DNA of 64,000 nucleotides, taken from contig CANTUV010000072.1 of the NCBI GenBank assembly GCA_947685225.1, forward strand, positions 7,440,001 to 7,504,000. The letters run 5' to 3'. Of the stretch, positions 1 to 11,074 are shown piece after piece; positions within the stretch are counted from its first letter, which is position 1, and each line of letters begins with the position of its first letter. Both the position numbers and the translations under genes were made by a program. Source of the stretch: Garcia nutans (taxonomy: Eukaryota; Streptophyta; Magnoliopsida; Malpighiales; Euphorbiaceae). Below the pieces are notes generated by a model, which was not told the DNA's origin, made no database searches, and worked only from the letters and a program-made list of their open reading frames with translations.

Positions 1-1157
1 TTATTTTTGATTTTAAGTGAAGAGGTTTTAGAGGTGGTGTTGTTGGAAGTGTTGAAGTTGAAATTGTTTTAGGGTTTTGAAGTGTTACATGATGTTTTCC
101 TTGTGTTTGCTTTATTATTTTCAAAGATCTTCTTGTTGTTGGTGTTTATTGGAATTTTAGGCTTGGAAATGGGATGTTGGCCGAAGGTAGTAGCCTTTTT
201 GATGCCACGCCCGTGGCCTTGATTGGCCATGGCCGTGGCCATTGGTAGGCTTATGGTGCCATGGCCGTGGAGGATGGAAGCTTGGGTGGCAGAACTGTTT
301 TGTACCCCACGCCCGTAGGGATTATGGTGGCCACAACCGTGGCCTATAATGAATGATGTTGAAGTGTAATTTTGTGATTTAAGGTTTAAGATGAAGTTGT
401 TAAGTGATTGAATGGTATTGGAATTGATGGATTGTATCATTCTTTGGATTAGGGTTTGATAGAAGGTGATTTTCCCTAAATTGGGAAATGAAGAACTTTG
501 GAAGAAGGAAGGTGTTTAGAGTTGTGTGAAGTGTGATTGAGGTAAGTACCAATACATATGATTGTATTTATTTACATGATTTGAGGCTTAACACATTTGT
601 TTGCAAATGTGTTAAGTGGTTTACTATATTGATAATATAAGTGGACTAAGGTGATGATAAAGATGTGAAGGATGTGAGGATCATTAAAAAGGTAAGCATA
701 AACTCTATTTGATTGTATATCCTTATATGTCTTTGAACATTTACACATTGGGATGAAAGTGTTAAATAAGCTATTATATTATGAATGTGAATGAAGAATG
801 TAAATCATTATATATATATAAATATGAAGGATGAAATATGAAATGGGAAGGTAGAAAGAAATGAGGATCATTCATAAGGTATGTGCAAATTGTTATGATA
901 AATGTTCTAATAATGAATGGTGTTAGTGTGTTTTGAGAAATGATGAAATGTTATGTTATATGCATTGTGAATGGCAATGTATTATATGAATAATATATTT
1001 TGAAATGTTATATCAATAATGTTATATGTATCATATGGATTGAGATATGATATGTTGTGAAGTCAATGTGATTGACTATGATGATTCAAATGAGATATGA
1101 AGCCATTGTGATTGGCTATAGTGATTCAAATGAGATGTTAAGCCATTGCTATTGGCT
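1..1157 (+). repeat. LTR, 5' portion (split by LARD-like insertion)
   Basis: Non-coding AT-rich LTR sequence that continues at 8660-9949 on the far side of the nested element. The match to the Gypsy-B LTR around 33.9 kb (the shared 'ttggctatgatga' region) shows it is plus-oriented LTR DNA; the 5' end lies outside the window. It holds a cluster of CG-rich palindromic motifs related to CCACGGCCGTGG (about 204-343) and a 40-bp tandem repeat (1083-1162, with a partial third unit before it) whose units contain short hairpins. An open frame on the minus strand at 69-440 has no recognisable domain and is not considered a gene. Whether this is a solo or a 3' LTR cannot be decided, but no primer-binding site follows it at 9950. 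Confidence 0.75.
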
Positions 1158-1162
1158 ATGAT
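1158..1162. repeat. Target-site duplication ATGAT (left copy) of the LARD-like element
   Basis: ATGAT directly precedes the TGTAACACCCC terminus at 1163 and is repeated at 8655-8659 directly after the TATTACA terminus. A 5-bp duplication is what Ty3/gypsy integrases make, so both element ends are intact. Confidence 0.95.
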
Positions 1163-3134
1163 TGTAACACCCCGATACCCTATATAAGTACTATGCGTAT
1201 ACCTAGTATACATACAGTAAATATATAAAGTATAAGGATGTCACTTTTCGTTACCTTTTAAAATATTTATAACAGAGTTCAAACCATAATACATTAATTT
1301 AAATAACATTAACAAAATCATTATCTTTATTAAAACTTCATTTATACATATAAATACTCTCTCGTCAGAAATACATCATAATTAAGATTTATACATGTAT
1401 GCATTACCCTCTAGTTGGTCTCGACAAACTTTACTCTTCTTGTGGCATAACAAAAGACTTCATATCTTCCATCTATATACCTGCGCGAATAAACACCCGC
1501 GCTAAGCCCGAGAGCTTAGTAGTCCAAATATAAAATATAAACATATAGTATAGAAGTATTGATATATAATGATACATCGATTCAATATATAATTAGTTCT
1601 TATCATATCTTCTTTTCTTTTTAATTTTATCTTTAATATATCCTAGCTAATTTCATATATGATGTATATATATATACATAATATTATCACCAACCCCAAT
1701 GCATCACCAATACTCAAAACCAAAATATTAATACCCCTACATTATATATATACCACACCAACCATTATTGCAATACACACATTACACATCATATCACTCA
1801 TTATTGCAATACACAATTTACATATCATACAAATCATAAATCATATTTCCAATAAAGACAACCTTTATCATCAACCACAATTCATTTACATATTACACTT
1901 AATAACATTATATTATTCACAATTCACCAAGCATAATTCATTTTTAATACTCACAATCAATATTTCAATACTTGCATTTCACATTGACAATAAAGACAGA
2001 CTCGGGCCCAAAACACTAATATGTTATTCAAAGTTCAGAGTTACTGCTTTGGTTCATAGTCACAATCATCACGCCCGTAGGCAATGTATATACATGTCTC
2101 TCTATCCATGGATAGTGTAACAGACCCAGTCTCTTGGACCATCAACTCAACACATATGAGGAGATCCTCAACCCGGCAAGACTGTTACAAATCATATATC
2201 TCATATTCACAATTCTCATAGTGTAACAGACCCAGTCTCTTGGACCATCAACTCAACACATATGAGGAGATCCTCAACCCGGCAAGACTGTTACCTTTCA
2301 TCATTTCTTAGGCATGCCACCCAAATCCAGAACTCTGAAACTGAATAACATATTAAACAAACAATTCATTTATTATTTCATTATCAATCTCATCATCAAT
2401 TAGGCCAACATGCCTTATCTCTTTCAATTGAATTATCATAGCCAATCACAATGGCTTCATATCATATCATATCTCAATCCATACACAACTTCAAAAAGAA
2501 CCAAAGCAAACAAGAGAAATCTTACCAAAATGATGAAATTCCTTGAAATTCCAACTTGGTTACTTGGAATCTCTCTCAACTTTGGAGCTTAGAACATCAA
2601 ACCCTTCTTTTACTCTCTTGCTTTCCTTTGTCTTAGGTGAGCCGGCCACACAAGGAAAAAGAAGAAGAAATGATGAAGAAAACACAAAGTCAATAGGCAT
2701 TAAATACTCCTCCAAAAGAAAATTACTATCTTACCCTCATACACATTTTAATTCTCTTTACAAGCTCTTGCCCATTTTGGTAATTTCACATTCAACAATT
2801 TAAATATCTTCTTCCCTTGACTAAGCACTTTGACCAACATATATATCATATATATTGCCATATACCCAACATATACACTATCTCTCTCTATACAATTCTT
2901 TCCTTTGCAAATACACATATTCATTTCTCTCAAATACTTTTACCATTCAACCAAACCCTATACAAATATACCACTTATCAATTACACATTCAAATCAATT
3001 ATAACAATATTATCATAACTTCTAGGCACACTTAGGGATATTACAATTAGACATATACATATACATCACATATACATTAAATCCAAATACAACAACTCCT
3101 CCAAAACTTTTAAGGTATATCTCGGGATATTACA
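1163..3134 (-). repeat. 3' LTR of the LARD-like element
   Basis: 1972 bp, nearly identical to 6683-8654. Read on the minus strand it starts TGTAATATCCC and ends GGGGTGTTACA. It holds two identical 72-bp repeats (2117-2188, 2223-2294), the palindrome CTATCCATGGATAG (2102-2115), GGCATGCC (2311-2318) and a CGCGC/GCGCG stem (about 1482-1505). The 153-codon open frame at 1659-2120 has biased low-complexity composition and no domain, and it recurs at 7179-7640 only because the LTRs are copies; it is not called a gene. Confidence 0.95.
2117..2294 (-). repeat. Two identical 72-bp LTR repeats with inverted ends
   Basis: Copies at 2117-2188 and 2223-2294 (and 7637-7708, 7743-7814 in the other LTR). 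Each starts GTAACAG and ends CTGTTAC, so its ends pair; further in, TCTTG can pair with CAAGA. The same unit occurs in two other LTR families in the window (8763-9039; 34131-34307 and 41570-41746). Function unknown; LTR enhancer repeats are one possibility. Confidence 0.9.
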
Positions 3135-6100
3135 ATTCTCTCCCCCTTAAATAATTTCGTCCTCGAAATTAACCAGTTCAATAACACTCCCTTCTTAACA
3201 ATACGCCATCTTAAATCTTCATATATTATGAATAGTATTCTTATATTCTGGTTTCATCCAATCACATAATGTGTATTCTTCCTCCTAGAATCAATCATCT
3301 TTTTCAATTCCATAACTTGTCATAATATATATATCTTATTACATTTTATCCAATATTCAAAATAACTCATTACAATCCCAAATACCTTATCTATGTACAA
3401 GAATCCAATCATCTTCGTCCCATTATTACATTCAAATACTTTACCACTTCATCTCTTTATAACTATTCTTTTAATTTACACTAAAAAAAATCATTGATTC
3501 ACCACCTTGGTGAAATCTAGATCATTCGATCAATTTGTCACAATATACCACATTCAATCTGGTTTGATTCAAACCAACAATTAACTTATTTAAATTTATC
3601 ATTGGATTTCACAATATATATAACTTAATTCCATTAGATCCAACTTATTTCCACCTTCTAATTCCTTTAACTCCATATTAAACTTTTTGAAACTATGATC
3701 ATTAATAACAAATCACTTCCAATTATCTTTCAATATACACATAATTTATCTTCTATTATCTTAGTACAATTTCCACCAAATTCGCAAGATTATCTCGTAC
3801 CATATTTATTACTCATAATTCACTCATTTAAACTTTATAACCATCCACTTATTCAACTCATACCATAAACATATTCAATATAACTTTCAATCACAAATTA
3901 CACTTTTTCCCATTTATCATCTCTTCACCTTTTTATAACATTACTATAATTACAATAATTGCCTTTTTATTACATTATTCATAACTCAAAATATTATCAC
4001 AATTCTCTTTCCTTTCTTTACTTTTCAAAATTATAACCAAATTGTTAACACAAAAGTTATAAGATACACATTTACCAATCATAACTTTCAACCATGATAC
4101 TAGAAACATAATTGTCTGTTTTACCAAAATTGTGCTACAATCAAATCATTTCAATCCAAATTCTGTGGATAACAAAGCTAACCGACCACACACATTAAAC
4201 AAATCATATGGCCATAAGAGCTTAATGGTCACATTTGTAACTTATAGATCAATACTATTCCTTAATTATTCTGTTTCCAAACTTTTCAATTACACTGCTA
4301 AGTTGGATCACAAGGATTATATATCCATTCTCCAAACTTTGGCTACATCAAGATTTAGCACATTCCAACTTCACTTCAAAACACTTTGTTCTTGATTACT
4401 TGATCATTAATAGCCTAATTCATATTCAAATATGTTATCTTTAACATCTCCTATGCACAACATTTGATCATATACAATTTTTACCCAAGTTCGTTCATTA
4501 CTCTTTCCAATTTATCTCTTCTCGAAATTTCATACATTATACTTTCTTCTTCCATTACAATCTCTTTCTATACCTGTATACATAAAACATTTCCTCATAC
4601 ACTTACTTTAAACCTATAACCATATTACTGTCCAATATTTCCCAAATAAATTCTCATTTCATCATCATAGCATATACATTATTGAATGCTCTCACATTTC
4701 ATATACTCTTATTGATATATTCATAGCAATTTACATTATACACATATAGCATTATTCATAGGTATCAATGATATAATAGATTTCTTAACACATTTATAAT
4801 CAAATGGTTTAAGGTTCAAAGTCATATGAATATATGAAATAAAATAGGGTTTTGTACTTACTATTCATAGCTTCTCAAACCATATTCATTTTATGTAATT
4901 GCTCAAGTGTTATAATCATTTCATTACATTTCTCATTTCATATGCAATTCATTACTCAATGACATTGATGCCTCAACAAACTCACCTTATGCACATCACA
5001 ACATATAATACATTCATATATTAGTCTCATTTTTAAGCCTTTAGATCACAAATTACAGGTCATATCAACATTTAAGTCCCCACGGTCGTGGCCTTCAAGA
5101 GCCACGGTCGTGGCATAGAAAACTCTTCTGTGCTACCAAAATGCATAAAGACACAGTCATGTTTGTAACCCCACGGTCGTGGCCCTCACTTACCACGGCC
5201 GTGGCATCCAATCCGGGACTGTTTTTCCAAGACAACTCAAGTATTTTACATTTATTTCTTCTCATTGCACAACATCATTTTTATCCCTTTTTGACATGGC
5301 TTAAGTTATTTATCAATTCCACACATATATATATCCTAATCATAATAATACTTCACAAATTCTTAGTCACCTTACCAAGGTGACATCTCTCTCACCTTTA
5401 TTTTGAAATGCATTTAATATATCATCTTTATATCCGTTTGTTTACCATTCAACGTATATATATATTTTACCCATATATTTATACATATGTACATTACACC
5501 CAATAATATACACATTGAGCCCAATAGCTCCTATACACTTAATTATATGCTCTTTTTTTTTTTTTGCAATAAAATGACTTAAAATAGCTCCTTTTCATTT
5601 GCTTATCTATTTCTCTTTTTACTTCAAAACAAATTCTCATACCATCAATCACATTATTTAAGTCATTATACTTTCATGTGCAATATTAATCATTTCACCT
5701 GGCTCAGGTATTGAATATACATTAAACCATCAATATCCAATCAATCTTTATCAAATTCTAGTAGGACTTTAACTTTTCAACTTACTACTTTGCTTAAACT
5801 TCAATTTACCAAACTCATCTTTTCTTAAAATCAACTTTAAAAACATCTCGGATATATATATATCTATATATCACAAAGCAATATCAACACATATTTCTTC
5901 CCCAATTATTAAGCTCATTTCGAAAAATCTCAAATATCATATATTATTACCATTACCATGAGCTTTCACAATATCCAAGCATCTCACATTTCTAACCTTG
6001 AATTCACAATGTTTGCATTATAACAACAATACCAATTGATATTCTTACTTAACCAATATTATTTTATTTTATTTTTTTTAAACAAAACCTTAACTTTATA

Positions 6101-6682
6101 TATATATCCTAAACTTTAAATAGTCACACTTTATCTATACTCATCAACTCATTCCATATCCCACCATACTCTTTTCATTTCAATAACATATCTTTCAATA
6201 TTATCAATCCAGCAATATTTCCTCCATCTAACTAACCCAACACAACCTTATTATAAAGAGATTCAAAGTGTAGAAGAGAGAGTAGATATTCTAATCTTAA
6301 TTTTGTTTCCATCTCATTTTCAGCTTTATTTTCCGTTTCATTTCTTTATACTTCAACACATTCAACACTTTCCTTTACTAGCATAAATTTCCATTTTTAA
6401 TTATCAATTAGACTTATATAAATTCATATCATTTCATTTTCTAATTTTATTTTCATGTAAAACATCATTCACACATTAACATCCATTTCATATAACATAG
6501 ATATACTACAAATCATATAATGCCACCTCCGAGACCAACCTAGGTGTGAATGCATATGCATGTATTACAAATTTCATTTTCAAAACTCTTCTTTTTAATT
6601 CATTTTAAGCGTTTCAAAACTTTTTCTTTTTAATTTTACTTAGGCCGAGAATCTCGAACCTAAGCTCTGATACCAAAACAAT
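3135..6682 (-). other. Non-coding internal domain of the LARD-like element
   Basis: Internal region between the LTRs. On the minus strand its 3' end carries a polypurine tract (AAGGGGGAGAGAATT, 3135-3150 approx.) preceded by an 18-bp imperfect hairpin AATTTCGAGGACGAAATT (3153-3170), and its 5' end carries the primer-binding site. The rest is strongly AT-rich and C-poor on one strand, with many stops in every frame. A cluster of four CG-rich palindromes of the CCACGGYCGTGG type lies at about 5078-5207. A stretch near 4780-4870 resembles, in reverse, the LTR at about 540-640. Confidence 0.85.
6664..6675 (-). other. Primer-binding site, initiator tRNA-Met type (LARD-like element)
   Basis: Minus strand reads TGGTATCAGAGC, complementary to the 3' end of plant initiator methionine tRNA, 7 nt inside the 5' LTR boundary at 6683. 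It fixes the element's orientation. Confidence 0.93.
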
Positions 6683-8654
6683 TGTAACACCCCGATACCC
6701 TATATAAGTACTATGCGTATACCTAGTATACATACAGTAAATATATAAAGTATAAGGATGTCACTTTTCGTTACCTTTTAAAATATTTATAACAGAGTTC
6801 AAACCATAATACATTAATTTAAATAACATTTACAAAATCATTATCTTTATTAAAACTTCATTTATACATATAAATACTCTCTCGTCAGAAATACATCATA
6901 ATTAAAATTTATACATGTATGCATTACCCTCTAGTTGGTCTCGACAAACTTTACTCTTCTTGTGGCATAACAAAAGACTTCATATCTTCCATCTATAAAC
7001 CTGCGCGAATAAACACCCGCGCTAAGCCCGAGAGCTTAGTAGTCCAAATATAAAATATAAACATATAGTATAGAAGTATTGATATATAATGATACATCGA
7101 TTCAATATATAATTAGTTCTTATCATATCTTCTTTTCTTTTTAATTTTATCTTTAATATATCCTAGCTAATTTCATATATGATGTATATATATATACATA
7201 ATATTATCACCAACCCCAATGCATCACCAATACTCAAAACCAAAATATTAATACCCCTACATTATATATATACCACACCAACCATTATTGCAATACACAC
7301 ATTACACATCATATCACTCATTATTGCAATACACAATTTACATATCATACAAATCATAAATCATATTTCCAATAAAGACAACCTTTATCATCAACCACAA
7401 TTCATTTACATATTACACTTAATAACATTATATTATTCACAATTCACCAAGCATAATTCATTTTTAATACTCACAATCAATATTTCAATACTTGCATTTC
7501 ACATTGACAATAAAGACAGACTCGGGCCCAAAACACTAATATGTTATTCAAAGTTCAGAGTTACTGCTTTGGTTCATAGTCACAATCATCACGCCCGTAG
7601 GCAATGTATATACATGTCTCTCTATCCATGGATAGTGTAACAGACCCAGTCTCTTGGACCATCAACTCAACACATATGAGGAGATCCTCAACCCGGCAAG
7701 ACTGTTACAAATCATATATCTCATATTCACAATTCTCATAGTGTAACAGACCCAGTCTCTTGGACCATCAACTCAACACATATGAGGAGATCCTCAACCC
7801 GGCAAGACTGTTACCTTTCATCATTTCTTAGGCATGCCACCCAAATCCAGAACTCTGAAACTGAATAACATATTAAACAAACAATTCATTTATTATTTCA
7901 TTATCAATCTCATCATCAATTAGGCCAACATGCCTTATCTCTTTCAATTGAATTATCATAGCCAATCACAATGGCTTCATATCATATCATATCTCAATCC
8001 ATACACAACTTCATAAAGAACCAAAGCAAACAAGAGAAATCTTACCAAAATGATGAAATTCCTTGAAATTCCAACTTGGTTACTTGGAATCTCTCTCAAC
8101 TTTGGAGCTTAGAACATCAAACCCTTCTTTTACTCTCTTGCTTTCCTTTGTCTTAGGTGAGCCGGCCACACAAGGAAAAAGAAGAAGAAATGATGAAGAA
8201 AACACAAAGTCAATAGGCATTAAATACTCCTCCAAAAGAAAATTACTATCTTACCCTCATACACATTTTAATTCTCTTTACAAGCTCTTGCCCATTTTGG
8301 TAATTTCACATTCAACAATTTAAATATCTTCTTCCCTTGACTAAGCACTTTGACCAACATATATATCATATATATTGCCATATACCCAACATATACACTA
8401 TCTCTCTCTATACAATTCTTTCCTTTGCAAATACACATATTCATTTCTCTCAAATACTTTTACCATTCAACCAAACCCTATACAAATATACCACTTATCA
8501 ATTACACATTCAAATCAATTATAACAATATTATCATAACTTCTAGGCACACTTAGGGATATTACAATTAGACATATACATATACATCACATATACATTAA
8601 ATCCAAATACAACAACTCCTCCAAAACTTTTAAGGTATATCTCGGGATATTACA
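6683..8654 (-). repeat. 5' LTR of the LARD-like element
   Basis: 1972 bp, same length as the other LTR with about 4 substitutions. It contains the same repeats (72-bp units at 7637-7708 and 7743-7814). On the minus strand a second LTR-start-like sequence, TGTAATATCCCTAAG, begins 89 nt inside the LTR (at 8565, and at 3045 in the other copy). Confidence 0.95.
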
Positions 8655-8659
8655 ATGAT

Positions 8660-9949
8660 AATTCAATTGAGAATGAAATGAAAATAAAAGATTTTGTGTC
8701 TAATATGTTGATTCAATTTTCAGAGTTCTGGATTTGGCGGCATGCCTAGAGAATGTGAAAATGTAACAGTCTTGCCGGGTTGAGGATCTCTTCAATTTGA
8801 GTGAACTGAGGTCCAAGAGACTGGGTCTGTTACACTATGTAAATTATTGATGCGAAATACATGAAAGGTAACAGTCTTGCCGGGTTGAGGATCTCTTTGC
8901 ATTGAGATGAATTGAGATCCAAGAGACTGGGTCTGTTACTTGATAAAATGTGAAATGTGAATTGTAGTAACAGTCTAGCCGGGTTGAGGATCTCCTCGAG
9001 TTTAGCCGAGTTGATGATCCAAGAGACTGGGTCTGTTACGCTATCCATGGATAGAGACATGAGATATATTACCTACAGGCTTGATCATTGTGATTATGGA
9101 CCAATGCAGAACTTTGAACTTTGAATAACATATTAGTGTTTTGGGCTCGAGTCTGTCTTTATTGTCAATGTGAAATGCAAGTATTGAAATATTGAGTGTG
9201 AGTATTAATAATGAATTATGCTTGGTGAATTGTGAATAATATAAGGTTATTAAGTGTAATATGTAAATGAATTGTGGTTGATGATAAAGGTTGTCTTTAT
9301 TAGAAATGTGAATAATAATTGGTATGATATGTAAAGTGTGTATTGCAATAATGATTGGTATGGTATATATAATGTGGATGTATTAATATATTGATTTTGA
9401 ATATTGGTGATGGATTAGGGTTGGTGATATTATTATGTATATATGTACATCATATATGAAATTAGCTAGGATATATGAAAGATGCAATTAAAAAGAAAAT
9501 AAAATATGATAAGAACTAATTATACCTTGAATTTATACATCATTATATGTTAATACTTCTATACTATATGTTTATATTTTATATTTGGACTACTAAGCTC
9601 TCGGGCTTAGCGCGGGTGTTTATTCGCGCAGGTATATAGATGGAAGATATGAAGTCTTTTGTTATGCCACAAGAAGAGTAAAAGTTTGTCGAGACCAACT
9701 AGAGGAAAATGCATACATGTATAACTTTTATATTGATGTATTTATGATGAGAAAGTAATTATATGTATAAATGAAGTTTTGATAAAGATAATGATTTAGT
9801 AAATGTTATTTAAATTAATGTATTATGGTTTGGAATTCTTTTACAGGTTTTAAAAAGGTAACGAAAAGTGACATCCTTATACTTTATATACTTACCGTAT
9901 GTATACCAGGTATATGTATAGTACTTATATAAGGTATCGGGGTGTTACA
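8660..9949 (+). repeat. LTR, 3' portion (continues 1-1157)
   Basis: After the second ATGAT the plus-oriented LTR resumes and ends TATCGGGGTGTTACA at 9949. Reverse-complemented LARD LTR sequence aligns along much of it, but with clear divergence, so it is a related family in opposite orientation. It carries three units of the 72-bp type, GGCATGCC (8739-8746), the palindrome CTATCCATGGATAG (9041-9054 approx.) and the module GGCTTAGCGCGG...TTCGCGCAGG (about 9603-9631). Confidence 0.85.
8763..9039 (+). repeat. Three copies of the GTAACAG...CTGTTAC repeat
   Basis: Units at 8763-8833, 8868-8939 and 8967-9039. The ends GTAACAGTCT and AGAGACTGGGTCTGTTAC are conserved in all three while the centre differs (three different versions of the middle ~20 nt). 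This family has three units where the LARD and Gypsy-B LTRs have two. Confidence 0.9.
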
Positions 9950-11040
9950 GTGAACTTGAGAGAGCTACCATTCATCCTTCAAGAAGAGAGCCATTTGTTC
10001 AAGAGAGCATGGAAGTTCATCATCACACATCAAAGAGGGAGCTATGAAAGAGACAAGGAGTCCGATTTTTAGCACCTCCAAAAGGGGTTTTTCAAACTCT
10101 TTCTTTTAATCTATTTCTTATGTGTTGTTGTTGGATTAAGAATATTGATATTGCAATGAATAACTTTGATTTGGTTTATATTAAAATGAGCATTTGTTTA
10201 AAGAATATGATGAGCTAATTTACTCATGCTTTGGGTTGTAGTATATTTGATTAAATGATTTGATTTGATGATTCCATTGATATACCTTATTATTGGTTGA
10301 TTATATTGAAATTAAAGGTAAATTGATAGATTGGCCACCTATTGATTACTTAATATTGAATGACGGACCGAGAGGAGAAGTTTAATATTGAAACTATGCA
10401 ATTGACCACCCTAAGAATGAATTAGAAATATAAGTTCTAGGGTTTATTAATTTGCTAATGTAAAATAATTGGTTGTTGTTAATTCATAAATGTGAAAACT
10501 AGTGAATTGATAATTGACTAATTAACCTAAAGGAACAAATTATGGTACAAGGTTATATTAATGGATAATTTGATAATTAAACATTTGATTAAATGGACCT
10601 ACAACCCTAGGCATTATTTCCCTAATTGAATTTATCTTGCACAAAATCATTCATTTTCATTTCTAAGATTAATTACAATTCACCTATCCAATCACACACT
10701 CAAGTTTATTATTTCATGTTAATCGAAATATTACATGCAATTCCTTCATTGTGAGACGACCTTGGGGCGACCACCGTTACTGCAATAGCCTCGTATACTT
10801 GCAAGTGCCGCTTTGTAGTAGTGTTAATTTAAGCTCAATAATACCCTAATTTATGAATATTAAGGTAGACTCGTCATTGGTTGAACACCAAAATGTCAAA
10901 AACCAATAAATTATAATTGCAAATAAAGTAAATTATTTAAACCATCTTATCATGAAAATTATAATTGTTCCAAATAAGTACTAAAGAAAGCAAAATAAAA
11001 TAAGCAACACTTCAAGCTAAGGGAGGTTTGTTGAATGAAA
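9950..11040. other. Unclassified intergenic/repeat DNA
   Basis: No long open frame and no structural RNA seen. The segment near 10755-10815 (GAGACGACCTTGGGGCGACC followed shortly by a CGTATACTTGCAAGTG stretch) resembles the 3' parts of some plant LTRs, so a retrotransposon LTR remnant is likely, but I cannot place its borders. Confidence 0.4.
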
Positions 11041-11074
11041 TTTCTCCTTACTTCACATCTTCAATACTTCCATA

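Larger units (their letters stand above)
1163..8654 (-). mobile_element. Non-autonomous LTR retrotransposon (LARD-like), complete, no coding capacity
   Basis: A complete element with two 1972-bp LTRs, a 5-bp target duplication (ATGAT), a minus-strand primer-binding site next to the right LTR and a polypurine tract next to the left LTR. It therefore reads right to left: 5' LTR 6683-8654, internal 3135-6682, 3' LTR 1163-3134. The internal 3.5 kb contains no open frame above about 90 codons and no gag, protease, RT or integrase motif, which is the definition of a large retrotransposon derivative (LARD). The two LTRs differ at about 4 positions by eye (near 1317, 1386, 1478 and 2495), so insertion was recent. 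Its enzymes must come from another element; Gypsy-B at 32649-42662 shares its priming signals. Confidence 0.93.

Noticed and set aside
69..440. 123-codon open frame on the minus strand with His/Gly-rich stretches
   Set aside because: The Gly/His bias comes from the CCACGGCCGTGG-type DNA repeats; no domain, and it lies in LTR sequence.
1659..2120. 153-codon frame present at both 1659 and 7179
   Set aside because: It is duplicated only because LTRs are copies; Ile/His-rich low-complexity composition and no relation to known proteins.
2117..2294. Direct repeats with a spacer, considered as CRISPR-like
   Set aside because: Plant nuclear LTR context, two or three units only, and no cas genes.
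9950..11040. Possible cellular exon near 9950-10080
   Set aside because: Short purine-rich sequence with no extended frame and no recognisable domain.
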